Source: MFD00082-c5 sp963697995 (GTDB lineage: Bacteria; Chlamydiota; Chlamydiia; Chlamydiales; JAJFMB01). Taken from it: 64,000 nucleotides of DNA. Each line of letters opens with the position of its first letter. Positions within the stretch are counted from its first letter, which is position 1. The translations under genes were made by a program, and so were the position numbers. The notes under the pieces are model-generated. The model did not search any database. It was not told where the DNA came from and worked only from the letters and a program-made list of their open reading frames with translations. The stretch is taken from NCBI GenBank assembly GCA_963697995.1, contig OY969110.1:1302001-1366000 (forward strand), in the 5' to 3' direction. Shown piece after piece: positions 41,633 through 50,291 of this stretch.

Positions 41633-43152
41633 GCATCTTCTTTCAGGTCTTCCCCTGTTATTTTTTTTATTAACTCTTTGTAGTTAAGAGAGTTTCCTGG
41701 CTCAAAGAGATTCTTATTGAGAAACGAGGCTGTTTTTTCAGAAGTGAAAAGATCGAATTTTTGTTCTAGGGTCGAGGCAAAAAATTCCCCCAAAAGGTAA
41801 CTAAAGTAGTAGGCAGGTGCTAAACTAATGTGGTATTTAGCTGCAAAATCGGCTCCGTGTTTGCTTCCTTTCCATTTAATCCCTTGATATTTTTCAACCA
41901 TCTGCCACCAAAGGGTGTTGAGATCTTGATTGGGATGTCTATAGAGCTCTCTTTCAAAGTGGGTCATACACAAAACCCATCTTGAAAAAATCAGTTGCCC
42001 TCTTTTTAACCCCTTTTCAGCTAAACTTTTCAGGGCATCATCAGAATCGGGGCAGAGCTTTTCAAGTGATTTGGCAAGATGCGCTTGTCTTCCAGCGATT
42101 AAGGCCATGGCTTCCGTTGTGATCATATGAGGGGGCTCTCTTAAAAGCCAAGGAAGTTTTTGTGAAATCCCAACGTCGTAAACGGCATGTCCAAGCTCGT
42201 GAAGAACCACTTCTAACCACTTAAGAGTGGGTTTGACATTATTGAGAACTCTCACATCCCCTTCTCGATCGATGTGAGTGCAAAAGGCGTGCTGGTTTTT
42301 ACCCACTCTTTCGAAATGGTCCCCTTTTTTTAAGATCTCTTCGACGTCAAACCCGATTTTCTTGTAGAAAGCTTTGGCTGCTTCTAAAATATCGATGTTT
42401 GCCACCAAGGTATCTAATGCAGACTGATCGAGTGGGTTTTCTTGAGAGAAGGGTTCAGCAAAAGCTAAAGGCCCAAGAGCTTCCTTTTCAGCATTAAACC
42501 TCTTTGCCTGGCTTGTGTAGATTTCATCGAGGAGCATAAGGTTAGCTTTTCTTGTTTTCTTTTCAAATCGAGAGAAAAGTTCGAAAAGTTCCTCTTCATC
42601 GACCTCTTGAAGAGCCAATTGCATTGAAAAGAAGTTGTCGTATCCTAAACTTTTAGCCGCTTGATTCCTTAAATTAACAAGTTTTAGAGTTTTTGGAGCG
42701 AGCACTTTACCGATCTCTTTTGAGGCTTCCCAAGCCTTTTCTCTTTTGGCAAGGTTCGTCTCAGTCTTTAGGATCTGTTTGATCTCATTTTCAGTCACCT
42801 CAATACCATCGATTTTTGGCCTAAAATTGGAGTAGAGAAGAGAGAGGTTGGCCTCCTCTTTTGCGATCTCTTCTAAAAGCGTTTTATCGATTTGGCTGAG
42901 CTTAAAAGTCCTTGTGAGGACATTAAGTTCTCTTTTTTGAAGGGGATTAAGAGGCTCCTTTTCCCAATCGGGCAGTTTTTTAAAAAACTCTTTGTCTTGA
43001 AAAAGAAGATGCCACTCCATGTTAAGTTCAGCCACCAAGCGCGCAGCATCTTGGCTCCCCGTTGTTTCCAAAATCCAGGAAGCAAGACGCATTTCAAGTT
43101 CTTTTCTTTTAAGTTTGGGAATAAAATCGTCAAGGTAAGTTTGAAATGACAT
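41605..43152 (-). CDS. Zinc metallopeptidase with HEXXH motif (M3/M2-type)
   Basis: 515 residues without signal peptide, mostly helical. VVLHELGHAVYDVGIS (about 314-330) is the zinc-binding HEXXH site. The downstream Glu ligand lies in LLREPPHMITTEAMALIAG, spaced as in gluzincins of the M2/M3/M32 group. A C-terminal Tyr region (ISLAPAYYFSYLLGEFFAS) may form the substrate pocket. The helical clamp shape of M3 oligopeptidases and of ACE-type M2 enzymes fits. A cytoplasmic oligopeptidase, active on peptides rather than proteins, is likely; exact family is open. It is upstream of nagZ on the same strand and overlaps it by 28 bp. Confidence 0.75.
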   Translation of the reverse strand: MSFQTYLDDFIPKLKRKELEMRLASWILETTGSQDAARLVAELNMEWHLLFQDKEFFKKLPDWEKEPLNPLQKRELNVLTRTFKLSQIDKTLLEEIAKEEANLSLLYSNFRPKIDGIEVTENEIKQILKTETNLAKREKAWEASKEIGKVLAPKTLKLVNLRNQAAKSLGYDNFFSMQLALQEVDEEELFELFSRFEKKTRKANLMLLDEIYTSQAKRFNAEKEALGPLAFAEPFSQENPLDQSALDTLVANIDILEAAKAFYKKIGFDVEEILKKGDHFERVGKNQHAFCTHIDREGDVRVLNNVKPTLKWLEVVLHELGHAVYDVGISQKLPWLLREPPHMITTEAMALIAGRQAHLAKSLEKLCPDSDDALKSLAEKGLKRGQLIFSRWVLCMTHFERELYRHPNQDLNTLWWQMVEKYQGIKWKGSKHGADFAAKYHISLAPAYYFSYLLGEFFASTLEQKFDLFTSEKTASFLNKNLFEPGNSLNYKELIKKITGEDLKEDAWVSQFLEN

Positions 43153-43314
43153 CCGTTTAACCTCTTTTGAATTTCATTATGCTCCCAATGGGTTCATGTT
43201 TTCAAGAAGATCGTGATTTTGTTTTTTTTTAAAAGCGCAAATTTATACCATACCAAGAGAAGCCCTGAACTTCTTGTAAAAAGAGTTTTTTTTTGTTATA
43301 TCTTTGACTATGGT

Positions 43315-44031
43315 GTGACTTTGGAAGATGCGATACCCTATTCAGTTTTAGCCTCTTTGTCAGTGCTTATTTTTGCGCTAGTCCACCTTTTAGCCCCTTT
43401 TTTAGCAAACCTCGATACCACCTTTCACAGCAGATTTTTATCGATGGGGGGAGGAATCGCGATTGCTTATGTGTTTATCGATCTTTTACCTAAACTCTGT
43501 AAGGGAGATCTTGTTGTCAAAGAGGTCTTACAGGGCGTGTTTCCCTATTTTGAGAAGCATGTGTATGTTTTAGCTCTTCTTGGATTCCTTTTGTTTTTTC
43601 TTGTGAGCCGGTTGCAAAAATCATCTTGGGAACAGGTGTCTTTTAGCTTGTCTCTCTCCTCTTATGCTCTTTTTAATTTTCTCGTCGGTTACGCTGTCAC
43701 TTATAAGGAGGATCCCGATATTCAGCCTTTAGTTCTTTTTACTTTTGCGATTGCCCTTCACTATTTTACAAACGATTACACGATGAGTCGTGAACACCCC
43801 CAATCTTATAATGCCTTTGGAAGGTGGGTGCTGATTGGATCGTTGTTTTTGGGTTGGAGTGTCGGAAGTGAGTTCTTGATCGCTCCTGCAGCGATAGCTC
43901 TAGTCAACGCTTTTATCGGAGGGGGTGTCATTTTAAACGTGACAAGGCATGAGCTGCCAACCAAAACATCCAATAACACCTTTTGGTTTCTCTTCGGGGC
44001 TTTTTTTTATACCGTTTTACTTCTAGTATAA
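43315..44031 (+). CDS. Polytopic membrane protein, weakly ZIP-transporter-like
   Basis: From GTG 43315 the product has 238 residues and about seven hydrophobic segments: SVLASLSVLIFALVHLLAPF, GGGIAIAYVFIDLLPKL, VYVLALLGFLLFFLV, SLSLSSYALFNFLVGYAV, PLVLFTFAIALHYFTN, WVLIGSLFLGWSVGS and WFLFGAFFYTVLLLV. The segment MGGGIAIAYVFIDLLPKL with a Pro-bearing end resembles the ZIP family's metal-lined helices, but conserved His residues are few. A GTG at 43213 would give 272 residues with an unusual N-terminus. No partner gene is adjacent. Function is uncertain; a metal transporter is one guess. Confidence 0.55.
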   Translation: MTLEDAIPYSVLASLSVLIFALVHLLAPFLANLDTTFHSRFLSMGGGIAIAYVFIDLLPKLCKGDLVVKEVLQGVFPYFEKHVYVLALLGFLLFFLVSRLQKSSWEQVSFSLSLSSYALFNFLVGYAVTYKEDPDIQPLVLFTFAIALHYFTNDYTMSREHPQSYNAFGRWVLIGSLFLGWSVGSEFLIAPAAIALVNAFIGGGVILNVTRHELPTKTSNNTFWFLFGAFFYTVLLLV

Positions 44032-44104
44032 TTTAACAAAATTTTCCGTAAAAACTTTTGTTAAACTGTACTAGGGATTGGTTACAGCTGATCGACAAGT
44101 GTGT

Positions 44105-45136
44105 CTATTTTTTTTTCACACAAATAAAAACATCCATTTGTTCCCCAATAAACAAACGTAAATTGTTTTTTTCTATGCGGTAAACAATTTCAAAGACCTG
44201 AGTATCCACTCTCTCGTGGAGTTCACTTACCAAATATTTTTTTTGCACCATGATTGGTTCGACATACAAAAACTTAAGAGGAATTTCTATTCTTGAATTG
44301 CCCTGCTTAAAGGCTACGGCAAGGTTTTCTGAACGAAATCTTTTTTCATTGAGTTGATCAATCTGAACTCTTATGTTAAGTTCCTCAATATTTCCCACAA
44401 TCACTGCAGTTTTACTCGGATCTAATAGCTCACCTTCGTGAATTTTAACCTGCAAAACCGTCCCCTTAATAGGCGATTTAATGTACGTTTGTTCAATTTC
44501 TGCCTCTGTCGCCTCGACATCTGCTTTCGCTTGCTCTACAACAAGCTTTGCAATCTCTAAATCGGGTTGCCATGTTCCCCATCTCACTTTATCCCACTGA
44601 GCTTGTGCTTGCAAAAATTCAGCTTCTATTTGCTGATATTTATACAAACTAATACATTTTTCCTCTTTAGTTCGAGCCATTTTTTTAGTGAGGCAATGTT
44701 CGATAAATGATTGATTTAGAAGAGCTTGATTTCTATTTAAATTTTCTTGTGCAATGATAAAGTCTTCTCTTTGAGGAAACGCTTTTAACTTATCTAAATT
44801 AGCCAAGCTTTCTTCGTATTTTTTTTGCTTAATTTTGAGAAGCGCTTTTAAATCCTCATTATAGAGTTGAAATAGGATATCTCCCTTATTAACTTCATCA
44901 GTTACAGAGGTGTTAATTTTTTCAACGATCCGGTTTAGAGGAGAACTGATCATAATGTTGCCAGATGCAGGTTCCACAATTCCAGAGCCGCTAATATAAT
45001 TTAAAAAAAGGGGGTTTGTAACTTCAAAAGCATACGTTTGCTGCGGTTCTTTTTTTTGGCTAATAAAGTAACTTAAAATAAAAGCCGAGCAAAGAGCTGT
45101 TAATCCAGCTATAAGATAAAAGTAATTTCTATTCAT
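44105..45136 (-). CDS. HlyD/DevB-type periplasmic adaptor of an ABC exporter
   Basis: 343 residues. An N-terminal anchor (YFYLIAGLTALCSAFILSYF) precedes a lipoyl/barrel-sandwich half (ISGSGIVEPASGNIMISSPL) that is close to DevB. A long helical hairpin with two strands of coiled coil covers ~100-230 (KYEESLANLDKLKAF ... VEQAKADVEATEAEIEQTYI). The second lipoyl half follows (IKSPIKGTVLQVKIHEGELL), then a beta-barrel (LNIRVQIDQLNEKRF). In this family the adaptor bridges the inner-membrane ABC transporter and an outer-membrane channel. It overlaps the ATPase gene by 8 nt and is the last gene of a four-gene operon. Confidence 0.82.
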   Translation of the reverse strand: MNRNYFYLIAGLTALCSAFILSYFISQKKEPQQTYAFEVTNPLFLNYISGSGIVEPASGNIMISSPLNRIVEKINTSVTDEVNKGDILFQLYNEDLKALLKIKQKKYEESLANLDKLKAFPQREDFIIAQENLNRNQALLNQSFIEHCLTKKMARTKEEKCISLYKYQQIEAEFLQAQAQWDKVRWGTWQPDLEIAKLVVEQAKADVEATEAEIEQTYIKSPIKGTVLQVKIHEGELLDPSKTAVIVGNIEELNIRVQIDQLNEKRFRSENLAVAFKQGNSRIEIPLKFLYVEPIMVQKKYLVSELHERVDTQVFEIVYRIEKNNLRLFIGEQMDVFICVKKK

Positions 45137-45803
45137 GTTCGATTAACCCATCGCTTATATTTATAATATGATCAGCAAATGAAAAAATTCGATGATCATG
45201 CGTTATCACAATAACTGTTCGCTTATCAAAAGATACTAAATCGCGCAAAATACTCATAAAGGCCTTTCCATTATCTTGATCAAGTGATGCTGTTGGCTCG
45301 TCGCAAAGAATAATTTTAGGGTTGTTTATCAAGGCTCTGGCTATTGCAGTTCTTTGTTGTTCACCTCTAGATAATTGTATGGGAGATCGATTCATTTTTT
45401 CTTTTATGTGTAATTTTGTAAGAAGATCTTGGGCCTTCTTATTTGCGTTATCTACATTTTCCCCTTTAATGATCAATGGTAAAGTCACATTTTCAAGTAC
45501 TGTTAAAGTGGGAATTAAATGAAGAGTCTGAAAAATAATACCAAGATTTTCATTTCGAAAAGAAGCCTTCCCTAACTCATTCATTTCATTCATATGCTGT
45601 CCCAAAATATAAAGATCCCCTTCATCAGGAGCTAATATGGTTGCAATTATCGAGAGTAGAGTTGTTTTTCCCGACCCTGAGGGTCCAACCAGGAGAGTTA
45701 ATTTATTATAAAAAATCTCTAAATCGATTCCTTTTAAAGCTGCAGTTTTGCTTTCGCTATTGTTAAAGTTTTTTTTAATTCCCTTACATTTAATAGCTTT
45801 CAC
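45129..45803 (-). CDS. ABC transporter ATP-binding protein (DevA/LolD-like)
   Basis: 224 residues with Walker A VGPSGSGKTTLLSII, Q-loop IIFQTLHLIPTLTVLENVTLP, signature LSRGEQQRTAIARALI (LSGGQ variant LSRGE), Walker B IILCDEPTASLDQ and the switch ITHDHRIF. The LLS...LIPTLTVLENV and DEPTASLD strings place it in the MacB/LolD/DevA group that works with FtsX-fold permeases. The Arg in LSRGE replaces the usual Gly, but such changes occur in active members. It overlaps both partner genes (4 nt with the permease), so the three are translated together. Confidence 0.88.
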   Translation of the reverse strand: MKAIKCKGIKKNFNNSESKTAALKGIDLEIFYNKLTLLVGPSGSGKTTLLSIIATILAPDEGDLYILGQHMNEMNELGKASFRNENLGIIFQTLHLIPTLTVLENVTLPLIIKGENVDNANKKAQDLLTKLHIKEKMNRSPIQLSRGEQQRTAIARALINNPKIILCDEPTASLDQDNGKAFMSILRDLVSFDKRTVIVITHDHRIFSFADHIINISDGLIEHE

Positions 45804-46945
45804 ATGTTCCTCATTAAATTATAAGGGTCAACTTTAAAAACTTTTTTAATGCTTAAAAACGAAATACAGACACATAATAAAAAGGCAATCGTTCCGGTAA
45901 AAACAAGTAATGCTAGAGGAAACTCAAAGGTCAAAGTGGTATCTTTAATGGCAAATCCCCAGAGCATCGTCACTGCAGTCCCTAAGATATAACCAATCAA
46001 ACCTACGATAAAAGCTTGGGCCAGAATCATCTTAAATATCATTTTATCTGTACCCCCAAGCGATTTAATCAAAGCGTAATATCCGAGGTTTTCCAGAGTC
46101 ATAATGTAGAAAATCTGTCCTGCAATCGAAAACCCAATAATCATACCCAATAAAACGGAAATCCCGTAATTTATTAAAATCCCAGTTTTTAAAAAATGGT
46201 CGGAAATTCTATTCTCCAGTTGAGTTTTTGTTAATCCTAAAATATTTTTATTGGAATTTATTTGATTAATAATTGATGTTACATCTTCCTGATTTCGCAC
46301 CTTAGCTGCAATATATTGAATGCGGCTTGATCCACTAAATTGTTGAACTTGACTGTATGTTGCAAAAATAATGGGCTGTGGAAAAAATCCAGGAGTTATA
46401 TTTGAAATTCCTGCAATAAAGGCGTGAATCCCATTGAGTTCTAATTCATCCCCCACTTTTAAGGGAATTTTTGTTCCATCAGGCAATGTTTTAGCTAAAA
46501 GATTTTTAGCAGAATTAGAGTCGATAATGACACCTCCTTCCCGATGGAGATTATCAACGGCACCCTCTATTAATTTGGGTAAACCTATTAAAGTTTTATC
46601 ATCGACTCCATAAACTTCTGCAATCTGGTATTTCCCTGAAGCCAATTTAAGAGGTAGAAGTAAGTAGTTTATTGGAACTGCCCATTCAATACCCGGGATG
46701 CTTTTAATAAATTGAAGGGTATCTTTTGGCATGGGACGGATAAGATCTTCCCCTTTTGTCGCTGGATCGATCACCCAAATCTCTGGCAATGAAATATTTT
46801 TTGTAATCCTGTAGGAGCGGGAGACTAATCCTAAATAGATAGCCGATTGTTGTGAAATTAAGAGCACTGCAAGGAAAATGCCGAAAACCATTCCCATGAA
46901 ACCGGCTCTATTTCCTATTAACATTTTTAATGCAATTAAAATCAT
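45800..46945 (-). CDS. ABC exporter permease (DevC/FtsX-fold)
   Basis: 381 residues. It has an N-terminal membrane segment (FGIFLAVLLISQQSAIYLGL) and a periplasmic domain of about 230 residues (PEIWVIDPATKGEDLIRPMP, VEGAVDNLHREGGVII). Three C-terminal segments follow (GISVLLGMIIGFSIAGQIF, LAQAFIVGLIGYILGTAVTM, FPLALLVFTGTIAFLLCVCI). The topology and the phrase IWVIDPAT are typical of DevC-like permeases rather than MacB or LolC. DevBCA in cyanobacteria exports heterocyst glycolipid. Here the cargo is unknown. The gene overlaps both neighbours by 4 nt. Confidence 0.85.
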   Translation of the reverse strand: MILIALKMLIGNRAGFMGMVFGIFLAVLLISQQSAIYLGLVSRSYRITKNISLPEIWVIDPATKGEDLIRPMPKDTLQFIKSIPGIEWAVPINYLLLPLKLASGKYQIAEVYGVDDKTLIGLPKLIEGAVDNLHREGGVIIDSNSAKNLLAKTLPDGTKIPLKVGDELELNGIHAFIAGISNITPGFFPQPIIFATYSQVQQFSGSSRIQYIAAKVRNQEDVTSIINQINSNKNILGLTKTQLENRISDHFLKTGILINYGISVLLGMIIGFSIAGQIFYIMTLENLGYYALIKSLGGTDKMIFKMILAQAFIVGLIGYILGTAVTMLWGFAIKDTTLTFEFPLALLVFTGTIAFLLCVCISFLSIKKVFKVDPYNLMRNM

Positions 46946-47895
46946 AGTTTAACATTTAATACATTTTTAAGAGCGATCAAATCTTTAAATTTCAATTTAT
47001 CTTTAGATAGTAAAAAAGTGCGCAGTATAAGTGGCTGATATTTACTTAAATAAATCGCCTTGGCATCGAGTTTAAACATCCATCTTGCTGTGTTGAAAAA
47101 AAGATTGGCCATAATTTTATGAAAAAAGCTTAAGCCCTTTGTTTGACCTAACCTAATCCCGGAAGCGACTCCTAGGCATAAATAAGAGCACCCTTCTTTG
47201 GCTAAAGTATCAAAAGTTAAACACATCAGGTGTTCAGTTGTTCCTGGAGGGGCATCCCGAAGCGCAAGATAGGAAGTCACAACCCACCCTTGATACCGAT
47301 CAACGGGAGAAATCATTAAAATACCAATGATTTTATCATTTTTTTCGGCATAAAAGATTCTATTTTCGCAACTTCTATTCAAAAAATTGAGGGATCCTAA
47401 ATGCATTTGAGGCCCTCGTCTTTGTGAAACCCATGTATCAATGGTGTTTTTCATTTGATTTTCAATTGAAATATCAAAACCTTTGTATTCTTTAACAGAA
47501 ACGTCATGTTTAATTGATCTGTTAATTGCGTATTTTAGTTTATTCTTTTTCTTGAAATTAGTTGGATCAATGCTTAATTGTAAACCCACTTGAATTGATG
47601 TCTGGCAACCATTGTTAATGGCCCAATCGGCAAAATACTTATTTGCTAAAAGATAGACAGCTTTTAATTGAGATTCTTCACAGAAGGAATGAAAAGCGGT
47701 GGTCAGTTTTGCAATATCTTGCGATAAACAGATCGGATCGCCTACAACGACAGCATAATTGCCAATCTTATGATAGGCAATCACTCCATCCACTTCAGGT
47801 ATTTGAAAAATACTGCAGGAGGTATGGAGAAGTGTTGTGGATTCAGGGGTTCCTAAACGCTTTACTAATGAAGATAACGATTCATTTTTTTGCAT
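46942..47895 (-). CDS. DUF2156 / MprF C-terminal-like aminoacyltransferase domain protein
   Basis: 317 residues with the double GNAT-like fold of MprF's catalytic half. An N-lobe with VIAYHKIGNYAVVVGDPI (compare YQ..g...VaiGDPVG) is followed by CEESQLKAVYLLANKYFADW. The C-lobe has NKLKYAINRSIKHDVSVKEY, KIIGILMISPVDRYQGWVVTSY, GTTEHLMCLTFDTLAKEGCSYLCLGVA and the terminal LSKYQPLILRTFLLSK. MprF aminoacylates phosphatidylglycerol using aminoacyl-tRNA. This protein lacks the membrane half of full MprF, so a different acceptor is possible. It heads an operon with the DevBCA-like exporter (4-nt overlap), which suggests a modified lipid is the exported product. That link is inference. Confidence 0.75.
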   Translation of the reverse strand: MQKNESLSSLVKRLGTPESTTLLHTSCSIFQIPEVDGVIAYHKIGNYAVVVGDPICLSQDIAKLTTAFHSFCEESQLKAVYLLANKYFADWAINNGCQTSIQVGLQLSIDPTNFKKKNKLKYAINRSIKHDVSVKEYKGFDISIENQMKNTIDTWVSQRRGPQMHLGSLNFLNRSCENRIFYAEKNDKIIGILMISPVDRYQGWVVTSYLALRDAPPGTTEHLMCLTFDTLAKEGCSYLCLGVASGIRLGQTKGLSFFHKIMANLFFNTARWMFKLDAKAIYLSKYQPLILRTFLLSKDKLKFKDLIALKNVLNVKL

Positions 47896-48021
47896 TCAGA
47901 TCTCTTCCCCTCTAACTTGTTCATTTGTCCACAAGATATATAAAAAAAAATACTTTACAATATTTTTTTTAAAATTTTTAATAATTTGAGGTGAACTCTT
48001 ATGAGATTGGAATGGAGTTGT

Positions 48022-48798
48022 TTAGTTGCGATTCATAAGATAAGCTTTGCCACTCTCATTGGCAACAGCTTCTAGAGAAATTTTTACTTTTGAGGCGCAA
48101 GGCCCAAGAAGTGTGAAAAAAACTTGTAATTCCTGTTCGTTAAAGAGAGGAAAATTGTTTTCTTGATCTCCTCGGTAAAAAAATAGAGTCAACTTTTTTA
48201 ATTTTGTATTCTCTTTTAATGCAGAGGCTAAAGAGTTGAGCCATATGACTCTACTTTTGCTATTCTCGGCCACTGAAAAAGAGAGCTCTTCAAGTTTTCT
48301 GTTTTTAGAAATCATTTCTGAAAGTTGATTCATTGCCACTGAATCTACAAATGCTCCTAAAAGGTTTAGATTTTTTATGACACTGTCTGTTTTTAAAAAA
48401 TGAAAAATCCTTTGAGCGCTTTTTGAGGAAAGATGATTATTTGATAAATCCCATTCAACAATGTTTTTGTTTTCATATAGGGCTTTGATAAGATGGGAAG
48501 TGTGTATGTCAGAAAGAGAGGTGTTACTAAATGAAATTTTAGCTTGATAATTGATTCGTGCAAGAAAAGAGAATCCATTAGTTTCAGGATCATAAGGATA
48601 CTGAATGAGGCACTCCTCTCCTTTGATAAAGAGTGAGGGTGAAATCGAGTCATTAAAATAACCCACGATTTTAACGGAATCAAACTGACTTTTATCAAGT
48701 GTATGATTTAAATCGCGGCAAAGTCTATCTTCGTCGACATTATAGAGGGAGTTGACAGTATCGGATTTAAAAATAGTTAATGAAAAATCTACGTTCAT
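48022..48798 (-). CDS. Leucine-rich-repeat protein (RNase-inhibitor type)
   Basis: 258 residues, no signal peptide. The N-terminal ~100 residues are not recognised. From about 105 on there are 28-29-residue LRRs: SHLIKALYENKNIVEWDLSN, AQRIFHFLKTDSVIKNLNLL, MNQLSEMISKNRKLEELSFS, LNSLASALKENTKLKKLTLF and a final cap ending EAVANESGKAYLMNRN. The LxxLxLxxN spacing is the RNase-inhibitor type common in host-targeted chlamydial proteins with F-box or BTB domains. No F-box or BTB domain is visible here. It lies 49 nt downstream of the duplicated-domain protein at 48848, on the same strand. Confidence 0.65.
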   Translation of the reverse strand: MNVDFSLTIFKSDTVNSLYNVDEDRLCRDLNHTLDKSQFDSVKIVGYFNDSISPSLFIKGEECLIQYPYDPETNGFSFLARINYQAKISFSNTSLSDIHTSHLIKALYENKNIVEWDLSNNHLSSKSAQRIFHFLKTDSVIKNLNLLGAFVDSVAMNQLSEMISKNRKLEELSFSVAENSKSRVIWLNSLASALKENTKLKKLTLFFYRGDQENNFPLFNEQELQVFFTLLGPCASKVKISLEAVANESGKAYLMNRN

Positions 48799-48847
48799 GA
48801 TGAGTATTTTATTGAATAGAAGTAATTAAAATCAATTAATTCATGAA

Positions 48848-49486
48848 TTATAGCCGGCTGATAGGTTTTGTTTCTCCAACTTCAGTCAACCGTCTATATT
48901 CGGCTAAGTCGAGTTTTTCCTTCACCTCGAGAGGGTTCTTATTTGTGATGATCCATTTTTTTCCTGAATTGGAAGTGATGAGTCGCCCCTTATAAGGGTT
49001 TAGGCTTAAAGTGTAGCCTCGACCAAAATTGAGGCAAGCTAAATAGGAAAACGCTTTATTGGCCACTGATTTTGTTTTATAATAACCCACTATTGTTGTC
49101 GTGTTATCTTTAGAAAGGATTAAAGCTTCAAAAGTTTCCTCCGTAATGGCTTTTGGATCTAAAAACTCCTCTTTTGTGTTTTTTATTACTAAATTATCTC
49201 CAAACGATAAATTAAGTAGTTGCATGTAAGAGTCTTTGTTTAATTTCTCTTTTATTACTGTATTGCAGTTTTTACCGTTTTTTAATCGATACCCAGCTTC
49301 TGTTTTAACGATTTCCCCTTCGCGAGGTTCAACTCTAACATCGATTCCTCCAAGTAAAGCATCGCTATAGGCTTCTCGGATGAAATTAGCTGCATTTTCG
49401 GCTGTTGTTTTATTGAGGTAAAAGTCAACGAGGTGTTCATTATTCCAAGGATCAGTGGTATAAGAAACGCTGTAGTAAGTATTCAT
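48848..49486 (-). CDS. Protein of unknown function with an internal duplication
   Basis: 212 residues, not recognised. The two halves align: residues ~17-100 (VDFYLNKTTAENAANFIREA, GEIVKTEAGYRLKNGKNC, VIKEKLNKDSYMQL) and ~133-200 (VGYYKTKSVANKAFSYLACL, GRLITSNSGKKWIITNKN, EVKEKLDLAEYRRL). Each module reads strand-helix-strand-G(E/R)(I/L)(V/I)-G-strand-KEKL-helix. No signal peptide or membrane segment is seen. It precedes the LRR protein in a two-gene unit. Similarity to a known domain is not recalled, so no role is proposed. Confidence 0.55.
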   Translation of the reverse strand: MNTYYSVSYTTDPWNNEHLVDFYLNKTTAENAANFIREAYSDALLGGIDVRVEPREGEIVKTEAGYRLKNGKNCNTVIKEKLNKDSYMQLLNLSFGDNLVIKNTKEEFLDPKAITEETFEALILSKDNTTTIVGYYKTKSVANKAFSYLACLNFGRGYTLSLNPYKGRLITSNSGKKWIITNKNPLEVKEKLDLAEYRRLTEVGETKPISRL

Positions 49487-49517
49487 GCTCTATCTAACCC
49501 TTTTTTTTGACTTAAGT

Positions 49518-49708
49518 TAGTCGGCCCTGAAAAAGTCCTCTCCAATAAAAAAGTGTCCCTTTTGACAAAAAAGGCGTTTTACTCCTCACCAAACCCCTCA
49601 AGGGGGTGGTAAGCGTCGTTCACCGCATTTTTTGTTAAAGGATCACTTTCTCTTCCTCGTTAACTGCAAATTTTTCTCAAGGAACCCTTATTTTTTCAGG
49701 GCCGACTA
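49518..49708. mobile_element. MITE-like element, copy 2 (opposite orientation)
   Basis: TA-flanked ends GTCGGCCCTGAAAAAG and TTTTTTCAGGGCCGAC bound 187 bp (49520-49706). The interior is the reverse complement of the element at 14379-14644, without the 79-bp segment present there. It sits between the duplicated-domain gene and the PEBP gene and has no coding capacity. Confidence 0.85.
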
Positions 49709-49755
49709 AGTTAGAGTATCTTAGGTAAATAAAAAAAGCAACGAGATTGGAGCCT

Positions 49756-50217
49756 TTAAGACCTTTTCTCTTTAGAAAAGAGTCCCACAAGCTCTGCCTC
49801 TGCTAAAATATGTCCTTTTATTTTTGCAAGAACCTCCTCTTTAGAGGCACCAGCTTTTAGATCGATTGAGGTGTCTAAGGCAAAAAGCTTAAAGAAGTAT
49901 CTGTGTTCTCCGATGGGAGGGCAAGGGCCTCGGTATCCTAAAGTTCCCCACCCATTTTTTCCTTGAAGACTCCCTTTATACTCTTCTGGTAGAGCGGTCG
50001 TCTCTTTGGGGATGTTGTAGAGCACCCAATGGACGAAAACCATTTTGGGCGCTTTTGGGTCGGGTGCATCGGGATCATCGCAGATCAGGACAAACGAGAC
50101 AGTTCCCTGAGGAGTGCCACTCCAACTTAAAGGGGGAGAAACATCTTTTCCAAGGCAGGTGTAGACGTATGGGATGGGGGTGTGATCCTTAAAAGCTGGA
50201 CTTTCAAGAGTAAACAT
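49756..50217 (-). CDS. PEBP / YbhB-family phosphatidylethanolamine-binding-like protein
   Basis: 153 residues. Family features are FTLESPAFKDHTPIPYVYTC, PPLSWSGTPQGTVSFVLICDDPDAP (the DPDxP ligand-pocket motif), FVHWVLYNIP, GTLGYRGPCPP (GxYxGPxPP variant) and HRYFFKLFALD. It is a soluble cytoplasmic protein of the Raf-kinase-inhibitor fold; the bacterial role is unsettled. I start at ATG 50217, which has GGAGAAG right upstream; a TTG at 50229 within that ribosome site would add four residues. Its 5' end faces the FadL-like gene, so the two are divergent. Confidence 0.9.
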   Translation of the reverse strand: MFTLESPAFKDHTPIPYVYTCLGKDVSPPLSWSGTPQGTVSFVLICDDPDAPDPKAPKMVFVHWVLYNIPKETTALPEEYKGSLQGKNGWGTLGYRGPCPPIGEHRYFFKLFALDTSIDLKAGASKEEVLAKIKGHILAEAELVGLFSKEKRS

Positions 50218-50291
50218 GATCTTCTCCAAATTTTGGATATTGCAAAACTTTTCTAAAATAATTACCTTAATAAAAAAAGGTTTTTTTAGAT

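Noticed and set aside
48393..48698. 101-codon reverse frame within the LRR gene
   Set aside because: A shadow frame of the LRR coding sequence with no independent start signal.
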